Assembly: GCF_007860075.1 (NCBI RefSeq)
Contig: NZ_SJPP01000001.1
Coordinates: 1,178,001 to 1,242,000, forward strand
Length of the DNA stretch: 64,000 bases
Reading direction: 5' to 3'
DNA from: Symmachiella macrocystis
GTDB taxonomy: Bacteria; Planctomycetota; Planctomycetia; Planctomycetales; Planctomycetaceae
Position numbers and translations under genes: made by a program. Below the pieces are notes generated by a model, which did no database searches, was not told the DNA's origin, and saw only the letters and a program-made list of their open reading frames with translations. Of the stretch, positions 1 to 9,224 are shown piece after piece; within the stretch, counting starts at the first letter, position 1, and every line of letters begins with the position of its first letter.

Positions 1-42
1 AATACACCTCACTGCCGCGTTCTTCTTCGTTTCAGAGAACAC

Positions 43-2178
43 TTAGACCTCCCCGTTTTCATCATCCACATTGGAGCGACGACGACGGCGGGCAGCGAAA
101 CCCAAGCCCGCCAACGCCAGTGCAATTCCTCCGCTGATCGGATCAAACGCACCGCCGCCTGATACGCCGGGACTAAAGCTCACATCGCGGCTTTGTCCCG
201 GTGGTTGCGAGACCGGAGTCGGATTGGCCTGCAACGGAACGTTACGGACAGCCGTCTCATTTTGAACAACCTGCTGTGGTTGTGGTGCTGTGGGCTCGAC
301 CTTCGGTCCCAATTCCGTGAATGCCTGTTCACGCAGCCGTTGCAACTCCACACGCTGCTGTTGTTGTGCTCGGCGGTCACGCCCCAGTCGCAACAGGTTG
401 CGACGCTCGATCTGCCAACGTTTATATTCGGCGTCGTTTTCCAGTACTAAGAACGAGGTATATTCAGTCACGATCGAATACTGCTCACCAAGCCGTACGA
501 TTTCATCGATCACTGTACTCCGCGATCCGGCGCGGTCCGCTTGTTTCAGCAGTCGATTCACTTTCAACCAAGCCCACATGCGTTCGATTTCGGGATTGGC
601 AGGATCGACCTCGGCAAATTCCAGCGATACCGTTTGTTCAATGGGTGCTCCGTTCACCTCGGCTGTCAGCCGCGCCGTCGCCGGTCCACTTTTGCGGTAA
701 CGACCGTACAAACGCACCGGCATGCCGTGATACAAATTGGGCAGTTGCTTCGGCTCGACGTCATACACATCCCCACCATCAACCGTGATCTTCACATCGG
801 CAGCTGCTGGTCGCAGGAGTTTACGGCGGAAGGACTCCGCTTGTCGGGAGAAGTCATCACCTTCGGAGAGAAACGCAGCCAACCCGCCCGCCTCTTCGGC
901 CAGTTGCGACAGCAACGGTCGATTCACTTCATTACCCACACCGATGCAAAAGACACGGGCTCCCGAGGGACGCGTTTGAATCGATTCGAGTAACTCCCGC
1001 CGCTCTGACTGCTCGGTCATCCCGTCACTGAGGATGACCACATTCAACGGACGATCGGGATCACCATATTTATAGGCGGTCGCCATGGCCGGTCGCAGCA
1101 CCGTCCCCCCGCGGCCTTGTTGCGAACGGAGAAACTCGACGGCTTCCGCTTGTGAATGCTCAGTCACCGGCTGCAATTGGTTGAACAAGGTGTTGGGAAC
1201 GACGTTGAACGTAATGAGTTCAAACCGGTCCTCGGTCCCCAGTTCGCCAATAAAAGCATCGATCGAGTTGCGGGAAATCCGCAATTTTCCGTCCCGCGCC
1301 ATGCTGCCAGAAATATCGAGCAGAAACACATAATCCATCCCGGTGTACGCTTCGGCTAACTCCTCCCCGGCCGTCAAGGTGAGTTGGAAATACCCGTCGT
1401 CGCCGGATTGGTTTGATGTAATCACGTCGATTCCCGTATGCGGACGCGTGGCGTGATAGGCCAAAACGATGTCTCGATTGAGGTCCCCGCCGTCGGTTTC
1501 CAAACTGGCTTCGTAGTACGAATCGGAATGGCGGACGACGACAAAATCCTCACCGTGGCTGGGGCTTTCCAGCTTTTTGATAGGAATCTGTGATTTGACG
1601 TGTAACGTCAGGCCAAATTTCCCCTGTGTTTGTGCATCCAACCCGGAACGCGGCGCGGTCGATAACGGGTAGACATACGTCGCCCAGTCATGATCGAAAT
1701 CGAGTTCTTGGTAATAAGTGATTTGCACCTTTTGTTCGGCCTGGGGACCAATCGGAAAGATTCGCATTTCAAAGTTTTTGTAATCGACCTGTTCCAAGAG
1801 GCCCGGGTCGCGTCGCTGTTTTTTGTAGCTGTTGTAGATCTCGCGGGCTCGTTTCTTTTCCAAGACTTCGCCCACCATTTCTTTGCCGCCGATCCACATA
1901 CTAAAATTCGCTACCGACGCCGCTTTGGGCACGGGAAACAGATACAGCGCCTCCACTTGCCGATCCTCGGTGTTGCGAAAGACCTGCGTGACATGCGTGA
2001 CCACAACCCCGTTGTTAATGGTCACATCGGCCGTGTGCTCTTCGATCTCCAATACGCCACCGAAGCCGCCGTCGGCAATCAACATACCGGCGGCGCGGGC
2101 CGGCGCGGGCACCATGGCCGCCGTCGCTAGAACCGCTGTGGCCACGTACAGAGAGGAGCGTCTCAATATTCGTTTCAT
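43..2178 (-). CDS. VIT and von Willebrand factor A domain protein, exported
   Basis: Secreted or cell-envelope protein of 711 residues combining a VIT domain with a VWA domain. A signal peptide (KRILRRSSLYVATAVLATAA) is followed by the VIT domain (about residues 30-170) and a VWA domain whose MIDAS is seen as DISGSM. The Gln/Pro-rich tail ends in a glycine-rich hydrophobic stretch and an Arg cluster (ARRRRRS), which looks like a C-terminal membrane anchor or sorting signal. I chose the ATG at 2178 because GGAG lies 9 nt upstream and the signal peptide starts there; a longer frame runs to 2223. VIT-VWA proteins in other bacteria are surface adhesion or sortase-linked proteins, but the ligand here is unknown. 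Confidence 0.88.
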   Translation of the reverse strand: MKRILRRSSLYVATAVLATAAMVPAPARAAGMLIADGGFGGVLEIEEHTADVTINNGVVVTHVTQVFRNTEDRQVEALYLFPVPKAASVANFSMWIGGKEMVGEVLEKKRAREIYNSYKKQRRDPGLLEQVDYKNFEMRIFPIGPQAEQKVQITYYQELDFDHDWATYVYPLSTAPRSGLDAQTQGKFGLTLHVKSQIPIKKLESPSHGEDFVVVRHSDSYYEASLETDGGDLNRDIVLAYHATRPHTGIDVITSNQSGDDGYFQLTLTAGEELAEAYTGMDYVFLLDISGSMARDGKLRISRNSIDAFIGELGTEDRFELITFNVVPNTLFNQLQPVTEHSQAEAVEFLRSQQGRGGTVLRPAMATAYKYGDPDRPLNVVILSDGMTEQSERRELLESIQTRPSGARVFCIGVGNEVNRPLLSQLAEEAGGLAAFLSEGDDFSRQAESFRRKLLRPAAADVKITVDGGDVYDVEPKQLPNLYHGMPVRLYGRYRKSGPATARLTAEVNGAPIEQTVSLEFAEVDPANPEIERMWAWLKVNRLLKQADRAGSRSTVIDEIVRLGEQYSIVTEYTSFLVLENDAEYKRWQIERRNLLRLGRDRRAQQQQRVELQRLREQAFTELGPKVEPTAPQPQQVVQNETAVRNVPLQANPTPVSQPPGQSRDVSFSPGVSGGGAFDPISGGIALALAGLGFAARRRRRSNVDDENGEV

Positions 2179-2598
2179 GATTCCTGTCTCCTGAGCGTGC
2201 GTTGTCTGAAGCGCAACGCACATTGGTTACACATGGACTGCCACACCTCATCGGCACTCTGCCCCGAAGTTCGGCGCCCGACATAGACAACTCTCAGAAT
2301 TGATCAATTCTTCCTGCCTCTGCCATGACAGGCGACGGCAGCGGCGGAATGTAACGCGGCTTCTCCTGGCCCCGATACTTTTGACCGGAATTGATGTCGG
2401 ACATCACGAGTCGCTGCGCGTGATAGGGCGGCGATTCTGTCACCGGAATCAGCGAGAACCCAGCGTCGGTCGAGCTGCACCCAAGCGATTTGACTCAAAA
2501 TATTCGCGGGGAACCATCAGGAAATCCGGGAGAGAGAGTGCGCAATTTGCCCGCTGTCGATTGACGAGCTTCAATGCGCATGAGGCGATGAGCTTGGC
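2179..2598. other. Intergenic stretch, no gene seen
   Basis: This gap of about 420 bp precedes the VIT/VWA gene on the minus strand and should hold its promoter. Short frames of 91-100 codons exist on both strands, but none has a ribosome binding site or a recognisable product. I see no strong hairpin or repeat. Confidence 0.5.
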
Positions 2599-4134
2599 CT
2601 AGTCTTCAAATTTCAGCGAGTACACGTCGGCTTCGCGCATGACCATGCGCAGGACCACGGGACGACCGACAAGAGCCTCAACGCTCCTGTTCCCTTTCCA
2701 ACTAACGCGGCGATCGAGAGAGTCACCATAGATGATGTCGCAATCCGCGAGCGTAAAGCCGGAGATGGGTGTACCGGCGGGCGAGAGGATTTCCACCTGG
2801 ACCATACCGGAGGCACTGGTCGCCACATTCAGTGAAAGTTCCTTCCCTGAAAAGCGAATGGGTTTGGTCGTGAACTCGCCTTGTTTGAGCTTGGCGTGAA
2901 TCGAAGCAAAACCATCGACGCGTAATGAGTAGCGTCGCAAGCGAGATTGGCGCCCCGTGAAATACGATTCCGTGGCGTATAGCGAAAGCTCGCGGGGAGC
3001 GTCGTCCTTGACTGACTTGGTTTCGACCACATGCCAGGCGATGTAGTTATCTCCGTACGACCAGTTGTGTTTGGTTCGCAGCCCGGGCGGTAGAAATACG
3101 TCGTTGCTTTGACGAAAATTTCGACCATCGCGACTCGTGATATAAATCGAGTCAGTCACGGCCGTACCATAACGCGGAGTGACTGTCATCCGTTTTTCAC
3201 GCAGCTTCCACTCGGGCAGCAAAGGTGTCGAAGCTGTCAATCCGTGATCAACGTAGCGCGCTGGAAATCCAATATAGAGGTGAGGCGCTCGCTCATACGG
3301 CTTGACCTGATTGACATAGAATTGCGAGAGCGGTTGCGGTCCCTCACCCTCGGGGAAAGCGATTGTTCCCTCGTCGGTCCAGTGGAGAAAATCGTCGGAG
3401 ACGGCTCGGTTGATCAGCCGTGTCCCCGAGAAACCACCTTTAGTAAAAACGCGGTAATACATCACATACTTTTTCTCTGTCGTCGACCAGAACGAGATGT
3501 TCTGCGTGTCGAACGCTCCTTTGTCAAACACCGGCCCGGGGGCCAGGGGGGTCCAGTGAATTCCATCAGGAGACTGATAGACCCAAATGCCCTTATGGTT
3601 TTCAAACCCGGCTCCGATTGCCTTGTACCGTCCCTCCGGTTTCGCAGCGGGATTTGAATCGATAAAAGGTGAGAAATCGTGGCAGCGACCACCGTCACCC
3701 AGCTTGTCCAAAATAATATTGTTGTCCTTCGAACCTTGGAACTCACACAGACCAAGATTGGGCCGGTCCCATTGAATCCCATCATGACTCTCAAAGTATC
3801 CTATGGTTAGCGGTCCGCCCGGCTCGATGCCTGTGGGAATCTGCCAAGCGTGGTAGTACATGCGATAGACCGCTTCTTGGGAATCGTGCAAGACCGTGTA
3901 GTAACCGCAACCGTTGCCCTCCCAGGGCTTATCGCAATTCACCGCAATCTCCTCGCGGATCGGCTGGTGAACCAACAGTTGGACATTCTTCATCCCGCCC
4001 ACAAGATGGTCGTCAATGAACAGTTCGCGGCGGTTGCCGAGATCGATGACTTCGTTCGATTGCGCAAATAGGCAGCGGCTGGTGAAGCTGCTGAAGAAGC
4101 ACAACAGCACCAAGAAATAGGTCTTAATATGCAT
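2599..4134 (-). CDS. Exported beta-propeller glycosidase-like protein
   Basis: Planctomycete secreted protein of about 511 residues. The signal peptide (MHIKTYFLVLLCFFSSF) is followed by an opening motif RRELFIDDHLV and repeated blocks of the form YRMYYHAW, SPDGIHWTPL and KYVMYYRVF. These resemble the blades of five-bladed GH32/43/62-type propellers. A C-terminal beta-rich section follows (about residues 420-510). I prefer the ATG at 4134 because the signal peptide begins there; the frame extends upstream to a GTG at 4200. Carbohydrate binding or cleavage is an inference from the fold pattern, and I cannot assign the catalytic acids. Confidence 0.75.
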   Translation of the reverse strand: MHIKTYFLVLLCFFSSFTSRCLFAQSNEVIDLGNRRELFIDDHLVGGMKNVQLLVHQPIREEIAVNCDKPWEGNGCGYYTVLHDSQEAVYRMYYHAWQIPTGIEPGGPLTIGYFESHDGIQWDRPNLGLCEFQGSKDNNIILDKLGDGGRCHDFSPFIDSNPAAKPEGRYKAIGAGFENHKGIWVYQSPDGIHWTPLAPGPVFDKGAFDTQNISFWSTTEKKYVMYYRVFTKGGFSGTRLINRAVSDDFLHWTDEGTIAFPEGEGPQPLSQFYVNQVKPYERAPHLYIGFPARYVDHGLTASTPLLPEWKLREKRMTVTPRYGTAVTDSIYITSRDGRNFRQSNDVFLPPGLRTKHNWSYGDNYIAWHVVETKSVKDDAPRELSLYATESYFTGRQSRLRRYSLRVDGFASIHAKLKQGEFTTKPIRFSGKELSLNVATSASGMVQVEILSPAGTPISGFTLADCDIIYGDSLDRRVSWKGNRSVEALVGRPVVLRMVMREADVYSLKFED

Positions 4135-4339
4135 GGTCACGGGTCGCCTAAACTTAGAGATCAATTGCTGAATCACAAACACGCACCTGGGGAGAGTCAC
4201 GTCAATACCAGGATAATCAGATGAGTTTTCTCATGACACTCAAAACCTGATGGCTCGGCAGTTTTGATTCCAATCCGGGGGCACGGTGGTCATACCCACG
4301 CACTCAATAATCCTGAGAAGCCGGTACCTGCATGCAGCC

Positions 4340-5566
4340 TCACTGCTTGCAGCGTTGATTGATAAACACAAAACTCCCGAGTTTCGATGCGGTGAGAATG
4401 TCATTCACACCGTCGCCGTTGACATCGGCAATCGTGACTTGAACACCCACTCCGGAGTGATCGTCGATCAGGTGAGGGACAAAACGCGCCGCGCCATCCT
4501 GGTGGGTCAACTCAAACCAATACAACACCGGTGCCGCGCTCGGCTCGATATCACCTTTCGGGCCGTGCGCCCACATCCGTTTGCCGATGACTAAGTCTTT
4601 GAGCCCGTCGCCATTGATGTCGCCCAGGTCAAGAGCATGCGGTTGCGTAAAAGCCACCCCGTATTTCTCAATTTCTTCGCGTGTCCCCATGAGCTGATGC
4701 CTGCGGAATGCGATTTCGTCTCCCTCGCGGTATTGCTCAAACCAGGCCAAACCCCAACCATGCGCGTTGAGGCTAGAAACCACATCGTTGTCGCCATCCC
4801 CATCGATGTCGTAGACAAACATCTGCGCCCCGCCGCGATCGTCAGAAAAACGATGGGCATGCCAGGTCCACGGGGTATTGGGCTTTGAGGGTTGAATGAA
4901 CCATCCGTCGTTGAGGACGAGATCAAGGCGTCCGTCGCCATCAATATCCCCAACGCCGGTACCGTGGTAGAACTCTTTCCAGTCCCCGGGTTCCGACAGC
5001 GGCTTGAACTGCCAGGGTTCCGTCGGGGCCTCCCTGTTCGGTTCGATCCACCCCCAGCGTCCTTCCCAATGGCAAACCAATTGCGGACGGCCGTCTCCAT
5101 CGAGATCAACGAGTGTGGGCGACTCACCATACACACGCTCAAATACAAAGTGTTTCAGCCATACGCTGTCTTGGTCACCGGGGTTCTCGTACCAATAGGC
5201 GGGATGTAGGTGGACTCGTCCCAAGACGAGAATGTCGGGCCACCCATCGCCATTAAAGTCGTGCACGAAAGAGAACATGCTGTTCGAGGGACTCTTTTCA
5301 GGCTCGAGCGGATCGGCGATGTAGAATTCGTGAGCCGCGGTAAACTTCGGCCCTGCATACCAATACGGCCCCGCCACGATGTCCGCGTGCCCATCGCGGT
5401 TAATATCGCCAGTTGCAATACCATCGCAGTAGTACCGCGGAGTGAGCTGAATTTTTTTGAAATTATTCGACTGAGGCTGTTTCTCTGCAGCTTCCGTACG
5501 AGAGTTCCCCAGAAGAAGATGGACGCACAATGCAACGGCCAGGAATCGCAGTGGAAGCGTCAGCAT
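4340..5566 (-). CDS. FG-GAP/VCBS repeat protein, exported
   Basis: Secreted protein of 408 residues with signal peptide MLTLPLRFLAVALCVHLLLG. Seven Ca-binding loops can be read in order (DINRDG, DFNGDG, DLDGDG, DIDGDG, DIDGDG, DINGDG, DVNGDG), spaced about 45-60 residues apart, as expected of a complete seven-bladed integrin-alpha-like propeller. GGAAA sits just upstream of the ATG. It lies on the same strand as the glycosidase-like gene, 205 bp away. Such proteins are abundant and usually unassigned in Planctomycetota; ligand binding on the cell surface is the likely role. Confidence 0.88.
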   Translation of the reverse strand: MLTLPLRFLAVALCVHLLLGNSRTEAAEKQPQSNNFKKIQLTPRYYCDGIATGDINRDGHADIVAGPYWYAGPKFTAAHEFYIADPLEPEKSPSNSMFSFVHDFNGDGWPDILVLGRVHLHPAYWYENPGDQDSVWLKHFVFERVYGESPTLVDLDGDGRPQLVCHWEGRWGWIEPNREAPTEPWQFKPLSEPGDWKEFYHGTGVGDIDGDGRLDLVLNDGWFIQPSKPNTPWTWHAHRFSDDRGGAQMFVYDIDGDGDNDVVSSLNAHGWGLAWFEQYREGDEIAFRRHQLMGTREEIEKYGVAFTQPHALDLGDINGDGLKDLVIGKRMWAHGPKGDIEPSAAPVLYWFELTHQDGAARFVPHLIDDHSGVGVQVTIADVNGDGVNDILTASKLGSFVFINQRCKQ

Positions 5567-5640
5567 TGATGATTTCCTCGATTTCAGTGCTCAGGTGTTG
5601 GACGTTTAAAATCACGAGAACCTGTTTTGTACCTCGGTTG

Positions 5641-5700
5641 ATCTCATTCCACAAACTTGCAGATCCGTGTCAGCGGACGCATCAAAGGGTTTTGAACGAA
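5641..5700 (+). repeat. Dispersed repeat family A, copy D (partial)
   Basis: The segment ending in CAGCGGACGCATCAAAGGG followed by TTTTGAAC matches the right half of the copies at 21459 and 44431. Its left half (from about 5602) is only weakly similar, so this copy is diverged or truncated. It lies in the gap between the FG-GAP gene and the LysR gene. Confidence 0.5.
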
Positions 5701-5733
5701 GGCTCCCTTCGGTAAAGCAGGTCAATTGCTGTT

Positions 5734-6642
5734 TCATTGTGCAAACAGCGATTCTTTGGCCGCTTCCGATATCGCCATCACAGCGGGGTGGCGAATGCGA
5801 CGTTCGACCGTAATTGCATAGAATCGTTCGATGGCATTAGGGATTTCAAGAAGCAAACTCAGGCCGAACTGCCTTTCGATCTCCGCGCGAATCGCGAGGG
5901 GACCAGGCACGAAGCCGATGCCTGCCTCCGCAAACACTTTCAGCAAGGCCGTGTCGTCAAACTCACCAACAATCTGTGGAGAAATGTTGGCCTCGATAAG
6001 CCATTCTTCAATGGATCGTCGCATGGCCGTGTTTTCCGCTGGTAGGAGAAACGGAGCGGAACTCAGTGATTCTGGAAGCCCATGCTCATATTGGCGGCAC
6101 AACTGAGCGGTACCGAACAATCCCACGCCACATTCACCCAATGCATGATTGAAGGCGCGGATGCGAACCATGGAGCCGGCTGGCGAGTCTGAGAAAACAA
6201 CATCCAGTTCGTGCGTTGCTAGTTGAGATAACAACTGTTCCATTGGCCCTTCCCGACAAACAATCTGTACTTTCTCTTCAAGATGCAGTGCCGGCTCAAG
6301 CAGTCGGAACGCAATGAGTTTGGGTAAAACATCTGCTATGCCTACCATGAACATGATAGGTCGCCCGGTTGCATGCCCTTTGATCGCGTCACCAAGTTCC
6401 TGTCCAATGGCAAACATTTCATCTGCATAACGATAAACCATTTGGCCAACGTCAGTGAGTACCAAATCGCGACCGACGCGTTCGTAGAGTTTCTCGCCGA
6501 GCGCGCTCTCGAGTTTCTTCAGCTGGCCGCTAATCGTTGGCTGGGCTAAGTGCAGTTTTTCACAGGCACGTGTGATACTACCTTCTTTCGCAACCATCCA
6601 GAAGTAGAGTAAATGGTGGTAGTTTAACCAGTCCGCATTCAT
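5734..6642 (-). CDS. nhaR: LysR-family regulator, NhaR type
   Basis: Transcription factor of 302 residues. The N-terminal winged helix-turn-helix begins NADWLNYHHLLYFWMVAKEG and continues through LAQPTISGQLKKLE; this opening is characteristic of the NhaR branch rather than generic LysR proteins. A periplasmic-binding-protein-like effector domain follows (about residues 95-300). In other bacteria NhaR activates the Na+/H+ antiporter gene nhaA in response to sodium. No nhaA lies nearby, so the target here is unknown. Assignment to the branch is by motif only. Confidence 0.82.
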   Translation of the reverse strand: MNADWLNYHHLLYFWMVAKEGSITRACEKLHLAQPTISGQLKKLESALGEKLYERVGRDLVLTDVGQMVYRYADEMFAIGQELGDAIKGHATGRPIMFMVGIADVLPKLIAFRLLEPALHLEEKVQIVCREGPMEQLLSQLATHELDVVFSDSPAGSMVRIRAFNHALGECGVGLFGTAQLCRQYEHGLPESLSSAPFLLPAENTAMRRSIEEWLIEANISPQIVGEFDDTALLKVFAEAGIGFVPGPLAIRAEIERQFGLSLLLEIPNAIERFYAITVERRIRHPAVMAISEAAKESLFAQ

Positions 6643-6801
6643 GTTGGTATGATTTCATCGCAGAGACTTAGCGAAGCCTGTTGAGGACGACCGAATCGAC
6701 ACCTGATAATATCCAGATACATCACTTCAGGATAGTCAATTCAGGATGCAAGGTGATCCCAGAGCGCGTCCGGCTGGTTCAGCTCGCTGCCTGAAAGCGT
6801 C

Positions 6802-8529
6802 CTAGGGCTTGCTTTCGGCAGGCATCGGCCAGTCAAATGCGAGTGCGGCGGTGTAGTTCGCCAAAGCTGCGAAATACTCCAGCAATGCTTCAACCTCGCC
6901 ATCCGCAGCCTCGATGGCGGATTGCTCGCGAATGAAAACATCCAACAAACCGGACTGCCCCAGTTCAAAGCGACGACGTTCCACATCAGCCATGTATTCC
7001 GCAAGGCGTTTTGCTTCGCGTGCCTTGCCCAGACGATCATACGCGGCGGTCAAACCGGCAAAAGCAGCTTGGACTTCGGCAACGATTTTGTCTTGTGTAA
7101 AGCGACGCTTCACGGCAACTTGTGAAAGTTTTGCCTCAGCAGCGTGAGATTTTCCCCTTGCTTTGCGGCGTTGCAACGGCACGTCGATAAACAGGCTTGC
7201 TTCCAGTTCGTATCGAGATTTATCGCGTTTGCTGCTTGTCGGTTCCCCCACATCCTGTGAGTTCCAGACCTGCGCATCGACAGTCGGCAAATATTCGTTG
7301 TTGGCTTCCGCCAAGTCGACGTTGATTTGCCGATAAAGGGCATCCAGAGCAGCCAATTCAGGGCGTTGTGACAAGGCAACTTGAATGTCAGATTCGATTT
7401 GGGACGCGAGGAACTCAGTAGGTTCCGGAAAATCACGGAGCTGCGAGGGCTCAGGAATGATGGGAGAACCATCAGCGGATCGGTAGAACAGAGACAGCTT
7501 GACCGCAGATTGTTGCAGTTTCCGTCCACGGTCAATCAACTTTGATTCTCGTAACGCGATGGACCGCAGATTGTCCTGCAATGCCGGCGGGTCGAGATCC
7601 CCTTCTTCGACGCGCCGTTGGAGACGCGAATTGCGTTCTTCCGAAAGTTCCAAAGCTTGCTGCCAGATTCTGTATTGCTGTCCTGTCGCGATCCAAGTCC
7701 AGTACGCAATGCTGGCCTCTCGGACAAATAAAATCAGCTGAGCGCGAACCTCCGGACGGACGCGTTGTTGTTCATACGTCGCACGCCACAGTGCGGCACG
7801 GCGCTCATCGATCTCGCGATTCTTCAGAAGGGGGACGCGAAACCCAGCCTTGAATTCGCCTCCTTCATTTGTCTGCCGTTCGAGATACCACGGTTGAAAA
7901 TTGCCGCGTCCGATTCGATAGCCGCTAAAGAATTCACCCCCATTGTAGATTGGCTGGACGAACCCGATATCCTGACGGTAGGTTTCGTAGAAACCGAGTG
8001 CGCCATTTTGGCTCGCACTTTTGAACTTGGTATCGAATGCGCCCCAAGTCGCCAGTTGTTTTCCGTCTGCAATCGAGTTTTCCAGCAATGCGGCTGCCAG
8101 CAGCGGATAAGACTCATGAACCGAATTGACGACTTGGTCGATAACAACCGCGGACGCATTGCCGCTTGCGAGATCAAGGGGAATGGGCTGGAGATAATCT
8201 TCAATTGCCCGTTCTTCAGGTTCAGCGGCCGAATCTTCGTCTGTTAAGAATTCTGCTGCCTCAGGCAGATCCTCTAAATCCGTCGTTGCTTCATCTTCAT
8301 TCGAAACGAGTTGGAGTGGATCGCTAAGCTTTGTCTCAATTTGGTCGTTGGACTCCGCTTCGGATTGCTTGACGGTGATCGTGGAGGTTTGGGCCGCATT
8401 GCCTGCCAATCGCTTTAAATCGACCGGGGGTTGATTCGTTGTAACCGAACATCCCATTACGGCGATGACGCTGCCGGCAATTAGAGATGCGCGAAGTCCC
8501 GCTATTGGCATGTTCATACAACAGTGCAT
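6802..8529 (-). CDS. TolC-family outer membrane channel, lipoprotein
   Basis: Outer membrane efflux protein of 575 residues. The N-terminus carries a lipoprotein-type signal (SLIAGSVIAVMGC), then a low-complexity acidic linker to about residue 110, then two OEP repeats with long helical segments (for example VRPEVRAQLILFVREASIAY and RLAEYMADVERRRFELGQSG). This architecture forms the trimeric barrel and tunnel through the outer membrane. It is the last gene of a minus-strand set with an ABC protein, an HlyD adaptor and an HPF-like protein, so it probably provides the exit channel of that machine. Length is above the roughly 450-500 of typical TolC because of the N-terminal linker. Confidence 0.88.
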   Translation of the reverse strand: MHCCMNMPIAGLRASLIAGSVIAVMGCSVTTNQPPVDLKRLAGNAAQTSTITVKQSEAESNDQIETKLSDPLQLVSNEDEATTDLEDLPEAAEFLTDEDSAAEPEERAIEDYLQPIPLDLASGNASAVVIDQVVNSVHESYPLLAAALLENSIADGKQLATWGAFDTKFKSASQNGALGFYETYRQDIGFVQPIYNGGEFFSGYRIGRGNFQPWYLERQTNEGGEFKAGFRVPLLKNREIDERRAALWRATYEQQRVRPEVRAQLILFVREASIAYWTWIATGQQYRIWQQALELSEERNSRLQRRVEEGDLDPPALQDNLRSIALRESKLIDRGRKLQQSAVKLSLFYRSADGSPIIPEPSQLRDFPEPTEFLASQIESDIQVALSQRPELAALDALYRQINVDLAEANNEYLPTVDAQVWNSQDVGEPTSSKRDKSRYELEASLFIDVPLQRRKARGKSHAAEAKLSQVAVKRRFTQDKIVAEVQAAFAGLTAAYDRLGKAREAKRLAEYMADVERRRFELGQSGLLDVFIREQSAIEAADGEVEALLEYFAALANYTAALAFDWPMPAESKP

Positions 8530-8699
8530 TTGATACGAGTTTCTCTGCGCGTAGATTCACAGACCTCTCCCACAGCTTTCCTAATCGGTATTATCGGCAC
8601 GGTTTGGTGAGGCGATTGAGTTTGATTTCTATCCTAAATCATGCTCAGGATCGAATACTGTTCTCTCAGACCCAGTCATTCCTCACCTCGCCCAGACCG

Positions 8700-9077
8700 T
8701 TATTCGAATTCCACTGTTTCTTGGGGATTTGAGTCGTCACCACGGTGACTCAGTGGGACTTTTCGACTTCTTTTCGATTTGTTGCGTCCCACAACGCGTT
8801 GCAGGCTACGTCGCACCCGGTCCACTGCCAACGAAATTGCCCCGTACGCGTTTTCGTGATTGGCAGAAGCGATGATGTCGGGCTTTCCATTCACAGCCAC
8901 AGCCACCCGGCAGCGTTGGTCGATGCCCCCTTTGGGGCCATTCACATCGACAATGCGGATGTCGACACCCTTGACGAAGTCTTCAAAAGGCCCGATTGCT
9001 GAGTCGATTTTCTGTTGGACATAATCTTGGACTTTTACTTTCAACGGCAATCCATCTGATGTAAAATTTATGCTCAT
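8700..9077 (-). CDS. HPF/RaiA-family ribosome-associated factor
   Basis: Protein of 125 residues in the ribosome hibernation factor family. It starts MSINFTSDGLPLKVKVQDYV and has the S30AE fold pattern of beta-alpha-beta-beta-beta-alpha, with ANHENAYGAISLAVDRVRRS as the second helix. A basic then acidic tail follows. GGGAG lies just upstream of the ATG. The length matches the short form (HPF/YfiA) lacking the dimerising C-terminal domain. Family members bind the 30S decoding centre in stationary phase or stress. It is unusual to find it between an HlyD adaptor (148 bp away) and tolC. Confidence 0.85.
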   Translation of the reverse strand: MSINFTSDGLPLKVKVQDYVQQKIDSAIGPFEDFVKGVDIRIVDVNGPKGGIDQRCRVAVAVNGKPDIIASANHENAYGAISLAVDRVRRSLQRVVGRNKSKRSRKVPLSHRGDDSNPQETVEFE

Positions 9078-9224
9078 CTCTGACTCCCTGGTTTGAGGAT
9101 CGATGAAAAATCATAGCAACTCAATTGGGATCAATGGGGATTCTAAACCGCAGTAACATTTGGCAAATCGCACCGAACGACACTGAGAACAGTTCCCTAA
9201 ATTGACCGTTGAATGTGACGTAGC